A stretch of DNA of 64,000 bases from Aphelenchoides besseyi (taxonomy: Eukaryota; Nematoda; Chromadorea; Rhabditida; Aphelenchoididae). Below the pieces are notes generated by a model. The model was not told where the DNA came from. It ran no database searches and saw only the letters and a program-made list of their open reading frames with translations. The position numbers and the translations under genes are program-made. The stretch is taken from positions 7,192,001 to 7,256,000 of the forward strand of contig JAMPIQ010000003.1 of NCBI GenBank assembly GCA_024699855.1, written 5' to 3'. Position 1 is the first letter of the stretch, and every line of letters begins with the position of its first letter. Below, in pieces: positions 9,907 to 22,349 of this stretch.

Positions 9907-11918
9907 TTAATCGAGAAACTTGTAAACCAGCTTTTCGAAAAGATTCATTGTATCCATATCCGGGAATTGACAAATGACAGTCTTTTGTTTGCCATTCGGA
10001 GACGTTGGATCGGCTAGATCCTAAAGAAACAATCGTGATGCTTCGATTTTCTGATTACCTTGCAATTCCAAACTAAGAAAGTTTGGTTGTTCGAACCGCG
10101 TTGCAACTTCAATCCACGACCAACGGAAAACTTGATAATCACTTTGCCAGATTCCTCGTCTTCGGCCACACAATAAAGACGTTCGGATTCCAGGTCCTCA
10201 TAGAGTTTCAAGTTACCGCTTCCAATCTCTTTGTGATCCGATTTGGAGATGTAATGTCCTAGAATTTGATTTTACAGTCTAGCTGATTAGAGCTTACGCA
10301 AATAACAATACTCGTTGAACCATAAGTGTTCGGTTGGAACTTTGGCCGTAGATTGACGAGTCGCATTGGCATCGAAATGACTCGGACCGGGTTGTGGACT
10401 TGCCGTCGGTTTTGCAGTCAACGGATCTTTTACTGGTGATTTTTGAACAGGTGGTTGCTGTTGAACAAACGATGATTGTTGAACAGGTAATGGTTCTTGA
10501 ACAGGTAATGGTTCTTGAACAGGTAATGGTTCTTCAACGGATAATGGTTCTTCAACAGGTGATTGCTGTTTAGGAAGTGATAGAGATGGTTCAACCGGCG
10601 TCTCTTGAGGAGTCTTCGGTGGCGTACATTCATGTCCATTCCAATTCGGGAAGAGCGCCGAGTTTCCAATCACATATTCTTTATACGAAACACCACCTGG
10701 ACTCTCATCATCAAAAGTAGAGGTATTGGATACCGACGAGAATGGTGGAACTAAAGAATATTAGGAATAAAAATGTAACTTTACTTACCTGGTGAAGTCT
10801 TCGAGCCCAATTGTTCATTTCGACATTGAATTGCACTTAATTGTGGCTGTGGCAACGTATTCGGTTGTGGAGATGGACGAGAGATTTGCGGAACAGCAGC
10901 CGGCTTCTCAATCTTCATCGGAGTCAAATCATCGATATCGGCCAAATCCTCGAAACTCGATGGTGCACTGCGCCAATGATCAGAAGGAGCGTTGGATCTG
11001 AATTGTTGGCTAGAAATTGTAATTGCGCTCGTTTGTTAGCATTAAAATTTACCGTGGTGGCGAAGGAGTACGCAACGGGTCTCCAATTGACTCGTCATCC
11101 GAAAGATCACCACCGTCATCCGGCATAAGATCGGGACTAAAAGTCGAGAATATTGAGAAATAGTCAATAAGCCTCACTTGATACGATTGACACGATTGAT
11201 GTTTGCACACATGATTAGTGGATCGTTAACCGGTTGATCATCGTAATCCAATTGTTCTTCCGATTCTTGTGCTTCAGCTGGTGTGCCATTTTCTTCATCC
11301 AAATTAACTTGTTCGGGCTTCTCATCGCCGTTTTCGGAAAACTCATATTCGCTTGTCGTATCTTCTCCGCTTTTTGGAGTGTAAAGAATTTCTCCCGAAG
11401 CGCTCAATTGCGAATATTTGGGTGGAAATTGATGTAACGGTTCGTAAATGGGTTGAGTTTCCACCATCGGTTCTTGAGGCTTTTCGTCCTCATTCGATTG
11501 TTCGTATTCTTCCGTTGGCAGCTCTTTAGCAATCGTACTATTTTCCTTTCGCTCTTCGACGATCGCTGGATGATATTGGTTGACGACGTTGCCGTTTGTT
11601 TTATGCGAACGAACGTTGTTCATAAGCGGCAATTGAATTGTGCTGGCATCGATAACTTCGTCGATGGCACGTGACGGAGATTCGTTGTGAAGAAGGCGCA
11701 CAAAGTCGCCAATCACATGCATTTCGTCGCGTATCAAACGCTAAAACCAGCGAATTCGAATACCTAAGAATCGGACTCACCATATTCTCCAGCATCTCTT
11801 CGCGTGTTGCAATCATTGTTGATTCCAAGAAACTCACTCGCTCGGTCATCAGTTCGAAGGCATCGCGAACCTTCAACGCGAAAGTCACTGGCACATCAGT
11901 TGAAGTGAATTCGAGCAT
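9907..11918 (-). CDS. low-complexity protein with N-terminal coiled coil and RanBD/PH-like C-terminus
   Basis: Six or seven exons on the minus strand. Residues 1 to about 75 are helical (MLEFTSTDVPVTFALKVRDA; LIRDEMHVIGDFVRLLHNES). A long acidic and polar middle follows (ESEEQLDYDDQPVND; PDDGGDLSDDESIGDPL), then a Pro/Gln/Val repeat region (EEPLPVQEPLPVQ) and a conserved-looking C-terminal 105 residues: HYISKSDHKEIGSGNLKLYE, LYCVAEDEESGKVIIKF, TFLVWNCKDLADPT, QFPDMDTMNLFEKLVYKFLD. The order charged turn, E-(x)GSG-N-(x)LY, WNCKDLAD and a last amphipathic helix resembles the Ran-binding/EVH1-type PH fold of nuclear pore and RanBP1 proteins. That assignment is inference from pattern, not a match I can verify. 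The stop is at 9907..9909. Confidence 0.66.
10481..10562 (-). repeat. 18-bp coding tandem repeat (EPLPVQ units)
   Basis: The plus-strand unit GGTAATGGTTCTTGAACA recurs three times exactly and then decays (TTCAACGGATAATGG). Read on the minus strand it codes EEPLPVQ-type hexapeptides in the Pro/Gln-rich middle of the gene. Confidence 0.85.
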
Positions 11919-12405
11919 CTCTGACGATCGATGTTAGTTCGGCAACTGGAAAATATCCTCGCAGAAAACTGAAAACACCTCAGAGTCGTGTTTTTTTGGG
12001 GGGAAAATTTTGAGACACGTCTTTCACTCATTCGTCTTAAGACGCAATTTACGTGCACAATCAAGGCTCATCAACGAATTCGTTGCAAACGATTCGATTT
12101 GAACTGTATAGTTTGCAATTTGCACTTCTAACAGGAAAGCAGCTTACAAAACATTTGCAAAAGAATGTCGAATCAACTGGCTTCATGTAATGATGACGCT
12201 AAACGCATAGAAACATTCTGTTCGAAGTTCATATAAAGTATGTCAATTCATTGCATTTGCTTACAATAAAATCTTTTCTGGTTATCATTCAGAAGAACAT
12301 TTGGGTGTGCGGTTAAAAGATGCATTTGATCGATCGATTGAAGTATGCAAATCATAGCTCCTGTCATCAATCATTCTTGTATTTTCGAGCAGTCAAGTGG
12401 TTGGA
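11919..12405. other. intergenic, divergent promoter region
   Basis: Lies between two genes transcribed away from each other. I see no gene; there are A/T-rich stretches and no clear TATA box. Confidence 0.5.
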
Positions 12406-13293
12406 ATGAACAGAAATAGGAAGTTGTTTTCTATCTTCGTTTGCTTGGCAATCACAAACATTGACTCCTGGTGCATTCGAAAGAATCCTTTGTAAGCCAC
12501 TGATCAACTGTTTTATCCATATCTTTAGACAGTTTAACGGAATGTGTCCAGTTGTTCGACAGTATCTTCAAACTCGAGAACCTGAAATTCGAATCAAAAT
12601 CCACATCGGAAACTACGATGCCTATCTCAGTGTCGTCGGTCCGAGTTTTCATTTGGTATTCGGAGATTGCAAAATTCGGTTCAATCTCGTTGCGGGAATC
12701 AACCGTACAGTTTTTGTTACCTTTGTGATCGACAGTAAGTTTTCCGATGACAATCACTAGTTCATTTGCAGATTATCATTATTCAATTCCAACGCACTCG
12801 TTCATTCGACTGACCGTGTCGTCCGATCATCTCGTCATCTACGATCATCACGAGAAACATACTATGGATTGTGAGTCGAAAATCGTCAAATTGAATGATC
12901 GGAAATACGAAACTTTGCTTCAACTTTACATCGAAAACGGAATCGAAGGGTCAATGCTCGAAATTGTCAGTTTGAATCGTAATCCTCTTGTTAGGAAGCT
13001 GTTTAGGAAAACGTCCATTCAGTCGTATCTTTTTTCTCTTCTGACAAATCAATGACATTTGATGGCAATGGAGAACAGGAAATAACGATGAGCAGAGATC
13101 TGTTGGATACGTGGAACGAAGGTTTTCGCTTTGGTACAATAGCGATTGCATTGTGAGTTGACCACAATAATCGAATTTTGATTTCATCTACTTCAGTGTT
13201 ATTGCTCTTGTTCTCGCCGTTACTGCGATTATGCACGTGGTGATTCTATGTCAGTCGGGCAGCGACTGGTGTAAAGACGTGGACGACGATTAA
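12406..13293 (+). CDS. secreted/single-pass membrane protein, shared ectodomain family member 1
   Basis: Starts with a signal peptide (RKLFSIFVCLAITNIDSWC) and ends with a membrane span (FRFGTIAIALVIALVLAVTA then HVVILC) and a short acidic tail. The ectodomain begins CIRKNPLQFNGMCP, continues EIRIKIHIGNYDAYLSVV and FHLVFGDCKIRFNLVAGINR, then HEKHTMDCE and ends near EITMSRDLLDTWNEG. The spacing C..NG.CP...I.I...C.I.F resembles the proteins at 23053, 37967 and 61998. No enzyme motif is seen; the GDCKIRFN block superficially recalls a beta-sandwich lectin edge. Introns of about 40 nt at 12491, 12731, 12966 and 13153 keep frame. AATAAA at 13311. Confidence 0.72.
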
Positions 13294-13873
13294 CGCAAAC
13301 TCTATTGTTCAATAAACTTGAGATCTGAAAATTTGTTTTTGTGACAACCGTAGAAATAAAACTCAGGGTTGGATTGTTCTATATCTAAACGTGATTAGAT
13401 GATTATTTTGATGAACAGAATGAGTACTTGAACATAATGTTGACGCGGCCGTCGTGCGAATGTTTTTCCTGTTTTGATGGTCTACTGAAGATAGCTACAT
13501 GTTCAAACATTGGGTAGTATTTCAAGGAATTTGAGTTTGCAAACAGCGACCGAAACCTCCGAGTCAGATGTTCAAACAGCTAATTGATCATAGGCTGACA
13601 GAACTCTCTAACAGTTGGAAGAGCATGGAGATTGAGTTAATTAGCTAACTCGTAGTCTTCTTGAAAGTGCGATGTTCGAATGGCAGAAACGGTCGAATAA
13701 CGGGATCAGAAGTTATAAGTCAGTAGTGTAACACTGTGAATACGAATTTTGCGTCTTTGATCGGAAATTGTGTTTGATTTTCTTCGGCTCGACAGAAGAA
13801 AGTTTTGAAAAAGTTGTGAAGTTCATTGACTTCTTATTGAACGATTCAAAAATCCACTGGATTTGTTTGCGCG
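13294..13873. other. intergenic region
   Basis: No supported gene. It has the polyadenylation signal of the preceding gene at 13311 and the upstream region of the lipase. Confidence 0.5.
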
Positions 13874-13927
13874 ATGGCACAAACGTTTCTTACGAAAGTA
13901 TGTTTAGATTCGCCGACAATCTTGGGA

Positions 13928-15219
13928 ATGTCGATTCGAATTGTTGTCTTTCTGGTTCTTTTGGTCAATCTGCCACAATCTGAAGGTTACATTAGCCATG
14001 GATTCTACAATTTTTTGAAACTAAGATTTGGCAAAAAATACGCAAACGATGTCGCTCGTTATGACTATGGACCGTTGGGAAGTTTTGGTTGGTTTTCGTA
14101 TAAATCACATTGAAGTTGTTTTTATTTCTTTCGGCGGTGGAATGCATAAGGCAGGAACAAAGACAAAGTAGGGAATCGGACACCTGGGATGTCTAAAACA
14201 TTTTTATTTCTGCAGCAAAACACCAGTGGTTTTCGTTGCTGGTGCGTAACGGCAATTAGCCAGTGGTCAACTGACGGCGTCAAACTCTGTCGTCGATGAA
14301 AACGAAAATGAGTTTGTTGCTATGTTGAAACCACAAACTTGTAAGCAGTCTAATAAACGGACGGTTGCAGGTTGGATGTCAACTGCTTCGTTTAGTTGGC
14401 CCGCAGTGACAACGTGGTTGCTGCACGGATACACAATGGAAGAGTTATATAAGTTTCTGATACTATTTTTGCCTACAAAATGCTTGTAACAGATTTCAAT
14501 CCTTATTGCCATTGAGAATCTTTGATTACAACTGTTTTGTAAGCAAAAAAACAATTCTGTGTTTTACACTCGACATCTTATGGAATTCCAGTTTTGGGAG
14601 TGGCAAGCATTCATTGGGGTTTGGAGTGTCATTACGTAAATGCTGTAAGAAAGAAAGAAAGATATATTTTCAATAACGTGCTTTTCAGACACGTACAATG
14701 ATCAAAGCCGTTGCCGAATTCACAAACTCGACGGTCAACGTAATTGCGTATTCGATGGGTGGTCCGATTTCGCGAAAAGCGATCTTGGGAGGAAAGTGCG
14801 TGGATACGCAAGAAGATCTTGGCCCACCGTTAACACATCTTGTGGATGTTTATCTTGGAGTGGGCGGAGCGAACAACGGTGCTCTCGGATGTTTGGTACC
14901 TACTCTAGGCGTTTGCTCGTTGAATAATGGCATGTTCTGCTTGTCGAGTTACATTCGGGATATAAACTCGGCAAAAAGATATGAGGGGAAAACAATTTAT
15001 GTACTGCAGTCATCGACAGATGAAATAGTTGGCTACTGGCTGTGCGGAAAACATGCGGCTGATATCGAAGGATCAAATAGAACTGTGACGGTAAAACGAA
15101 ACAAACAACCGAGTTATCTGTTTTCAGTTGTTTGGCTTCGAACATTTAGCATTGTGCACGATTACTCCCTTCCAGCAATACAATTTGATTCACAAAGGAA
15201 CTCTTTTGTAGTTCGTTAA
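13928..15219 (+). CDS. class 2-type secreted lipase (nematode LIPS/EstA-like)
   Basis: Signal peptide MSIRIVVFLVLLVNLPQSEG, then the N-terminal family block YDYGPLGSFGGG, TPVVFVAGAS-like oxyanion strand, IHWGLECHYVNA, the nucleophile motif VNVIAYSMGGPISRKAILGG, the cysteine-rich block CVDTQEDLGPPLTHLVDVYL, GGANNGALGC, ADIEGSN and a terminal histidine in SIVHDYSLPA. This is the order found in C. elegans LIPS proteins of the lipase class 2 family, extracellular esterases. The 5' half, from 14100 to 14640, has several introns I could not place cleanly; one (after GGT at 14241) seems to need a GC donor. An ATG at 13874 in the same frame would add 18 residues before the signal peptide. AATAAA at 15241. 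Confidence 0.74.
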
Positions 15220-15359
15220 GGAAGTGCAGGCTAGGCATTAAATAAACCCGTTGAATAAATCAAGAAAATTTGCATTGAACAATTCGTTTAACAGAAAACC
15301 AATCATTTAACTCTATCTGCATCATCTTCACAATCGTTTTTCATTTTTGCTTCTAGACA

Positions 15360-17035
15360 ATGATGCGACAATCACGAAAAACGGCAAACAAGAAGCCTTC
15401 TGTTCATGAAGACGAAATGAAAACGAGTATCGTCAGTTCACATCCGTTTGGGTTTCACATCCTTCGATTTCAGGTTAAGCAAAACACGAAAACTAAACCT
15501 GCTGGCGGACGCTCGAACTCACGTGGTATGTTGCTAACAAAACTCAATACACTGCTTTTGTACTTCAGAGAGTGCTCGACGAGCTTCAACTCCAGCTGTT
15601 AAACGAAAAGAAACGGGCGGATTGACGAATCGATTTCTTTGGCGTGTAAGTTCACGAAACCGTTCAACTATCTTCTTTTCTTAGCATCTAGAAAATCGTG
15701 GAGTGTTTCGTCGCAATGTGCTTCATTACATGAATCAACATCGTAATGACGATGATTACGAATACAGCACTGATGTTCAGCCTGAAATCGCTGTGCCAGT
15801 AGCGGAAAACCGGCCAAAAACTGACAAAAACACCACAGTGCATAGTGCTGGTGACGTTCGTGCTGCGTTCATCAACGACTATTGCAAACGCGGTGTTCGA
15901 GTTTTGATGCGCGAGTTCACTCAAGTGCGCAGCTATCTGCCAAGGAATCTTAAGGTCGAACATTTCACTCGCAATACGAATCGCAATCGGTTGGTCCTCC
16001 TTCTTATCTTCTACTGTCCTCTATTTTAGATATGCTGATGTAATGTGCCATGATGAGAATCGAGTCATCTTACGCAATCGAGCAGCCGATGACAATTACA
16101 TACACGCATCTTATGTTCGAGCCAATCCAAAAGCTCAGACATACATTTGTACTCAGGGTCCAATGGACGAGACAGCCATTGATTTTTGGCAAATGGTTGT
16201 ACAAGTCAGTTGGCACTGTAATTCAATTGTTTAACATGCGGATTTTAGGAGAAGGCAGCCGTGGTTGTGATGTTGTGCAACTTCCACGAAAAAGGCGAAG
16301 AGAAGTGTTGCAACTACTATCCGTTGATAAAAGGAGAAACGAACATTTTTGGCAAATTTAAGGTTTGTAATAGTCAAAACGGACCGACGGGAATCGACAC
16401 AATCACTTGGTCGGAATTGCATGTTGATGCCGAGTAGGTTTTTTACTATTGCAACTCATAAAAATCGACTTAAGTAAAGAAAAAGCGACGGTCTATCATC
16501 TTCGTTGGACTGATTGGGCTGATCATTCTGCACCATCTGATGCACTTCCAGTTATTCAACTTCTCAAGCTTGCAAAGTCGAAATCCAATGGCGGGCCAAT
16601 TGTTGTTCACTGTTCTGCAGGAATCGGACGTACGGGTACTTTTGTTGCCATTGATTTTGTAAATGAGAAGTTGCGGCATTTATCAACCGCTTCAGTCACT
16701 ATGCAAGATGTGAGGAAGAGACTGTTGTTCAATTATGAATGGTTTTCAGTTGATCAAAGAACTTCGTGGCCAACGACTTCACGCAATTCAAAGTGCACCA
16801 CAATACATCTTCATTCATGTTTCACTTATGGAATTAGGTAGGACAGTTGATTATGCATCAATATACAGTTGTTTTAGCGATCAGCGAGAATCTCATCGAA
16901 CGTACACCTTTACATCGTTCATTCCATGCCAATTATAACACTTATCTTATGAAATTGCGTAAAAAAGGTTCTCATCGTCGTGTCGTCGAAGTAGCATCTC
17001 CACTAAACAATCCGGCACAAGCAAATAAGACCTGA
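15360..17035 (+). CDS. non-receptor protein tyrosine phosphatase
   Basis: A basic, Ser/Thr-rich N-terminal region of about 170 residues precedes a classical PTP domain: NRYADVMCHDENRVIL, NYIHASYVR, TYICTQGPMDETAIDFWQMV, WTDWADHSAP, the catalytic loop VVHCSAGIGRTGTF and the Q-loop SAPQYIFIHV. Cys and Arg of the HCSAGIGRTG loop are intact, so catalysis is possible. The acid loop is WAD instead of WPD. Seven or so introns of about 40 nt. It removes phosphate from tyrosine; substrate unknown. Small single-domain PTPs like this form large nematode families, many active in sperm. The next gene downstream on the same strand is a TTBK-like kinase 290 bp away. The start ATG lies directly after a CTAG acceptor-like site that could be trans-spliced. 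Confidence 0.85.
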
Positions 17036-17323
17036 AAGCAAGATAAACCGTCTTTTAAACCTAATCGTCTTCTATGTAGATAACAGAATACCTCGTATCC
17101 AAATGCATTCTCGCTGATTGTTTCGATATTTTTGTACCAACTTTATTTTGTCTTTCAGCTTAATATGCAAATTGCTGGACTAAATCTTTTGAACCATTGA
17201 AAACTTTCTTTTACATTTTTGAAAATAGTTAATAAAGTAGTTGAGAAGTTGGTCAGCTCAGTTTTGGTTCACGTTTTGATCGGCTGTGATTTCCTTTGTT
17301 CTCGAATTCCGATCTTGGAAGCG

Positions 17324-18578
17324 ATGGGTAGCGACGATAGTAGTAACAGCAAAACCAAAAAGAAGGACAACGACAATGATGATGGCACGAAAATGAAACC
17401 CGTGGGTTTGAGTCGACTGTCTCAACTTCCTGTTTCCAGGGAATGATCGTCACAAGTCCGAAACACGCGTATGTCATCATCAAACTCTTGGGCGAAGGGG
17501 GTTTTGGAGCCGTGAGTTCCAATCACTTTCACGAATACTCTTCTCCGTGTGTTTCAGGTTTACAAGGTCCATGATCAAGCCGACAAGAACAAAGAATACG
17601 CATTGAAGGTGGAGAAGAAGAGATCGAAGCGAAAGCACTCGAAATTGAAAATGGAAGTTGCAATTCTGAAGTTGGTTGGTCAGGAACGTTCGGCCGATGT
17701 CTCGCACTTCACGGCGTGTATCGATCGTGGCAAAAAGGAAAAATACTTTTTCTTGGTCATGGAGCTGGTCGGCCAGTCACTGGACGATTTGAAGCGTGAA
17801 CGACCGGGACGTGTCTTCTCGATAGGCACCGGAATCGGAGTTTCGATTCAATGTCTGGAAGCGGTGGAAGATCTCCACAAACACGGCTTCATTCACAGGG
17901 ACATTAAACCAGCCAATTACGCGTGTGGTATCAACTACAAACGTCATATTGCCAGTTGCTCAGGGCTTATTGTTGAACTCACTTGTGTGTTTCAGATCTA
18001 TTTGCTTGACTTTGGAATCGCGCGTAAATATCTGAATGAGAACAATCAGCTGAAGACACCGCGTAAAGAAGTGGGGTTCAAGGGTACCGTTCGTTTCGCG
18101 TCGATCAATTGCCACAAAAACCTCGAGTTGGGGCCGAAAGATGACGTCGAGTCGTGGTTCTACCTCGTTCTCGACATGATCGTCACCAGTGGACTTCCGT
18201 GGAAGAAATACGCGGTGAGTTTCCTGCGTTTCTTCCGCTTGATTGGTGTTTTCAGGAGAAAGCGGATGTTTTGAAGTGCAAAGAGGAGTCGCGCACTTCG
18301 AAACGAACAGAACTCTTCCAGGGGCTCAAATGTGCCGACACTTTTGGCACCATCCTTGACTACATCGATCTTCAGACGTATTCGGATCACATCGACTATC
18401 GTCACATTTACCAGTGCATGAGAATTGTGAGTTCGATCTCGTGGCTTTGAACTGTTTTTAGGCTGCCGCCGATTGCGGAGTCAACTGTGATGCTGCCTAC
18501 GATTGGGAGGTGGAGGTGCAGGTGCGTAGAGGGAAATCACATATCCTTTCAACAGCCAAGAAGTCGACCAACACTTAA
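17324..18578 (+). CDS. tau-tubulin/casein kinase 1-like Ser/Thr kinase (TTBK-like) 1
   Basis: Kinase domain with glycine loop LLGEGGFGAVYKV, VAIK lysine in YALKVEKK, catalytic loop FIHRDIKPANYA, metal loop LLDFGIARKY, activation segment FKGTVRFASINCHKN and DDVESWFYLVLDMIVT, all typical of the nematode TTBK-like branch of the CK1 superfamily. Phosphorylates Ser/Thr; substrates unknown. A short acidic/Lys-rich N-terminus (SKTKKKDNDNDDG) leads in. The C-terminus was chosen by reading through after YDWEVEVQ to KKSTNT and a TAA at 18576..18578, followed by AATAAA at 18615; an alternative splice there would extend the frame to 18825. Six short introns. All catalytic residues present. Confidence 0.86.
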
Positions 18579-18843
18579 CGACAAGGATTTTGATTTTCGT
18601 AACAATCAGAAGAAAATAAACAGTTTATTGAAGGTTGCATTCATTTCACTTGAAAATATAATCGAAGTACATAGACTAGAATCTTTCTTTTTTCGGTTTT
18701 CCGCATCTTCGTGGTCCGTTGATGAGAGTCGAGTTAGTCGCCACATTTCGATACGTTCGACTTTTGCCATCGCACTTTACTCGGAACCGTTGAAGGTTGT
18801 AATCAGGCGGAAAGAACTCATCTAAAGGCCCACTAATTTCATT

Positions 18844-21775
18844 TCAATTTGTCCGAGAGTTACCTTCGTTTTTACAACGAAACTCAAAAACATGACCGTC
18901 GAGGACGTATTCGATTTTGTCGAAATGTATTTTGTGTTTTTGTGCTGCCTAAACTTGTACTCATAGATCGTTTCGAAGCTTGAAGTTACCTGCTTGACGC
19001 CAACTGAATTGAAATCGGGATCGTTGATTAGCGATCGACACGCGTTCGTGCACGGCACATTCGTACTGTTCGAATTACCGTTGGGTTTGGGTTGTTCACC
19101 ATTTTTGCAGTAATATGCTCGATCCTCTCCATCGTAACGAACTTTTAAATCTTGTGAATACGCTTCTGAAAATCGATTTCAGTTTTCATCTGAAACGCTA
19201 AAACATACGTTTTTCGCAAACCGAAGTGATTCCATGAATGAGATAAATGCGTTTCTTCATCGTATACTCCTCGTCTTTATCGGGTGTTAGAGTCGGTCGT
19301 GCGATGCAACCGTTGATACAATCTGCGACGTTCGCCGCTTTTCCGAACTGATCGATCCATTGGCCATTTCGACCACAAGTCAAAAGTTGAAAACCGACTT
19401 TCTGGTAAGGCTGCTGATCGGGGAAATAACCTGAAATTGTTGGAGTTTTGTATGCAAAATAGGTCAAGAACCTGGAGAACAACTGATGTTTAATTGTGTT
19501 ATAGCTGCTTCTTCGACAAGAGCAATTTCTTGTCCTTTTTCAGCTATAGGAATATCACAGGTTTTGCTGCACGAGATTGAAGATAATCCGACTCCCTGAT
19601 CGTCTGCGAGATGTCCAGTTAGGTTATTGCATTGTAAGACTAACGGCTGATCTCGTGTTAACGATCGAAAACCTACATTTAGACAATAATGCGGTTTTAA
19701 ATATCTCCTTACCTTTGGCACACGAAACGGTGACTTTGCAATTTGCATTTAAGTTCACAACTTGATCCTTTCGACTATTGAGGTCTGAAAAATTGATTGC
19801 ATTCAACGATGAAACAACCGTTGTGTCGCAGGTTTCTGAATCGCCAACAACAATTACACTTGATATTGGCAAATTTAGTGGACAATATTGTTCAGATTGA
19901 GGAGTTTCGATTGTTCTACTAGTTAAAATTTCGACTGAAGAAGTTTGCGTGACACTTGTTGAAGATATTGTTGTTGCCTGACCGGATACAATGTTTTGCG
20001 GAGACGGTAATGCTGCCGCAGATTCTAAGCTTCTTAATAAAAGTCAATTCAAAGAATAAGGCATACTCTCTACACTTGTCTTCGCTTGTTGTGCACAACC
20101 AAATGGTAAAAGGATTTGTTGTAGTAAAGTAATTGGAGCCGATTGAATTGGTGGATATAGAACCTGAATTGGTTGTTGTTGGATTTGTTGTGTTGGCAGA
20201 ATATAGTTAGTAACGGGAATGGACGGAATGAATGGACCATTAACAAGAAAAGGATTGGCTTGTACGTAGGAAGGTTGACCAACAACAATTGGAGTTTGCT
20301 AAGACATACGATGATGTGTTTTCAACGTTGACTTTACCTGCTGAACTTTTGGTTGCAACGTTTGCACGTTAAAGGGCACGGGATGCACAAGATTTGGATA
20401 AGATGATTGTTGAACAATGACATTTTGAGCTTGTGCAGTGGTTTCTTTTTGACAAATAACGTGCGGTTGAAAAAGATAAATGGGTTGTAATATAACGGGA
20501 AGAACAAAGGCAGAAGTGTAGTGTGGTCGAACGGACGATTTAGTTTGTTGAAAACGAATTCCTTTATCGATCTCCGTTGTTCTTTCGGTTACCTCAAATA
20601 TACGTTATTGAAGGTCATTACCGACAGCTTACGAGAATAGTGGATGGCGATGAAGTTGTCAAACTTGCTGTTTCTGTGCTAGTTTTAGTTGTTGGTTGCT
20701 GTGTTGTTGCTCGAGTCGATGGAATTGCCGTGTCTTGCGTAGGCGCAGTTGGAATTTCTGGCGTACCTTTTGTAGTTTCAATTGGCTCTTGTTCGCTTTT
20801 CAAACACTCGATTTTGTTGGCAGTTTTACCTAAATAAGAGTTTTCACAAATCGATTAAATCCTCAAACTTACCATTAGGAAGTTTAACAGTATAAATTGA
20901 CCCATCAATCAGATACTTCTTTTTCCCCATTGTTATCAAATCACAATCACGTGGAGATATCAGAAAAGTCGTCGAACTAAAATATACAATGATGAATCAA
21001 ACAAAGCCCAGACTTACGATGTTATTCGACACACTCTCTTACATAAACCAGGTCGAGAACCCTGATCTTTTTGCTCTTGTACGTTTAGCCACTCGTCTCC
21101 CAAACATCGATGTTTATCTGTTTCGGCATCACGTTTAACTGCCGTATCAAACAAATAGCCGAAAAAGAACAACGTAGTAATAGAAGAGTACATCCGTAAA
21201 CTACCTTCTTTGCATTTCGTTTCAATCACGGTTCCTTTCGGCCAATAACTGACCTCGCCATCAACGATCTGTTAATTTAATAAAAACTGATAAAACGGAA
21301 ACTAACTTTTAGTTCATTGGTTGTTGAAGTGATCGTCGCATTTCCCAACTCTTGTTGATTTGACAGCGACAATCCACGACAACCATCAACACACGCAAAA
21401 TCGTTGGGATTCAATTTCCACGTTCCTCTTTTGTCGCATTGTAAATCTGCAGTAAGCTTGGAAGACGGGAAATAACCTACGAATCTTCTTGTTCTTAAGC
21501 ATAATATTCAAATCTCACCTATGGAACAAATAACAGTTCCTTGACATCCTGCTTTCGTTATTCCGTTACTGTTGAATTTGCAACGACTCTCATCAGTTGG
21601 AATGAACTTCAATTGTCTGCTTTTCAAATCGGAAATATACGTCTGAGAACATATAGAATTGACGTGTTCGAACAAAACTGCAAATTTCATGTTAACATCG
21701 AAGATCCTCTTGATTCAACGACATCTTACCGTGTAGAATGAAAAAGATGCGAAACAAAGTTCTTAACAAGTTCAT
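18844..21775 (-). CDS. large secreted cysteine-rich, mucin-like protein
   Basis: About a dozen exons on the minus strand. Signal peptide from MNLLRTLFRIFFILH, then repeated cysteine modules of the pattern GYFPxxK..xxLxCxxxGxWxxxxxxxxCxxGC (GYFPSSKLTADLQCDKRGTW near the N-terminus; GYFPDQQPYQKVGFQLLTC with GRNGQWIDQFGKAANVADC near the C-terminus) and shorter C..C units such as KRVCRITS and CKNEGNSRTN at the very end. The middle, from about 20880 to 19900, is Thr/Ser/Pro/Gln-rich (TTQQPTTKTSTETASLTT; QIQQQPIQVLYPP) and lacks cysteines, as in mucins. The modules recall sushi/CCP repeats but are not a clean match. The two GYFP modules are paralogous to each other. Probably extracellular; role unknown. 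Whether all exons belong to one transcript needs checking. Confidence 0.7.
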
Positions 21776-21999
21776 GTGATTAGACGTCTTATTAATCATC
21801 AGAACGGGTATGTCTTATACCTTTAGACAGTTTGCAGTTGTCAATTGGTTTCAATTCTCTTGTAGATTTTCTTAATCGAAATTCTTTTCATCGTCTCTTG
21901 TGATTCATAAATTTTAATCGAAACGTTTAACAACAATGTGGTTGAGCGTGAATAGTCTATAAGGTTTATTCAGCACAAAGTGAGATGCTTTATTTGGAA
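21776..21999. other. short intergenic gap
   Basis: No gene seen between two minus-strand genes. Confidence 0.4.
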
Positions 22000-22349
22000 T
22001 TAAAGCTGATAGAAGGGTTCTGGACGTACAAAGTAGTCGCGCCAGTTCTTGCCTTCATTGATTCCAATTTCTTCGCACTTCTTTTCGCACCTTGGAGGTA
22101 TGATCATTGCATCGCGGAGAATCAGTTCCCGTTTTCTGATGATGTGTGCATTCACGTATTCGTAGGTAACAGTCGATGTCAGTAGAACAACGCCAAGTAA
22201 AAAAAGCGAACCGCCAACAATCAAAAGAACTTCCTGAAGTATTTTCGTTAGCGTTGTCACGATTGTTATTTCACCTCCAAATTCTTCAATTTTGGCCACT
22301 CAATTAAAGCGAAAGTCAAGTAGTTGAGAGAATTCGAAGATAGTGACAT
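22000..22349 (-). CDS. small single-pass membrane protein
   Basis: Two exons on the minus strand, joined across the intron GTGAAA..TTCAG (near 22273..22233). Product of about 100 residues: MSLSSNSLNYLTFALIEWPK, one membrane span (VLLIVGGSLFLLGVVLLTST) and a basic tail with RKRELILRDAMIIPP and a Cys pair (RCEKKCEE). No known domain. The intron was preferred because without it the only start would be a GTG directly behind a stop codon. It lies head to tail downstream of the upstream gene-free block at 22350..23052. Confidence 0.66.
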
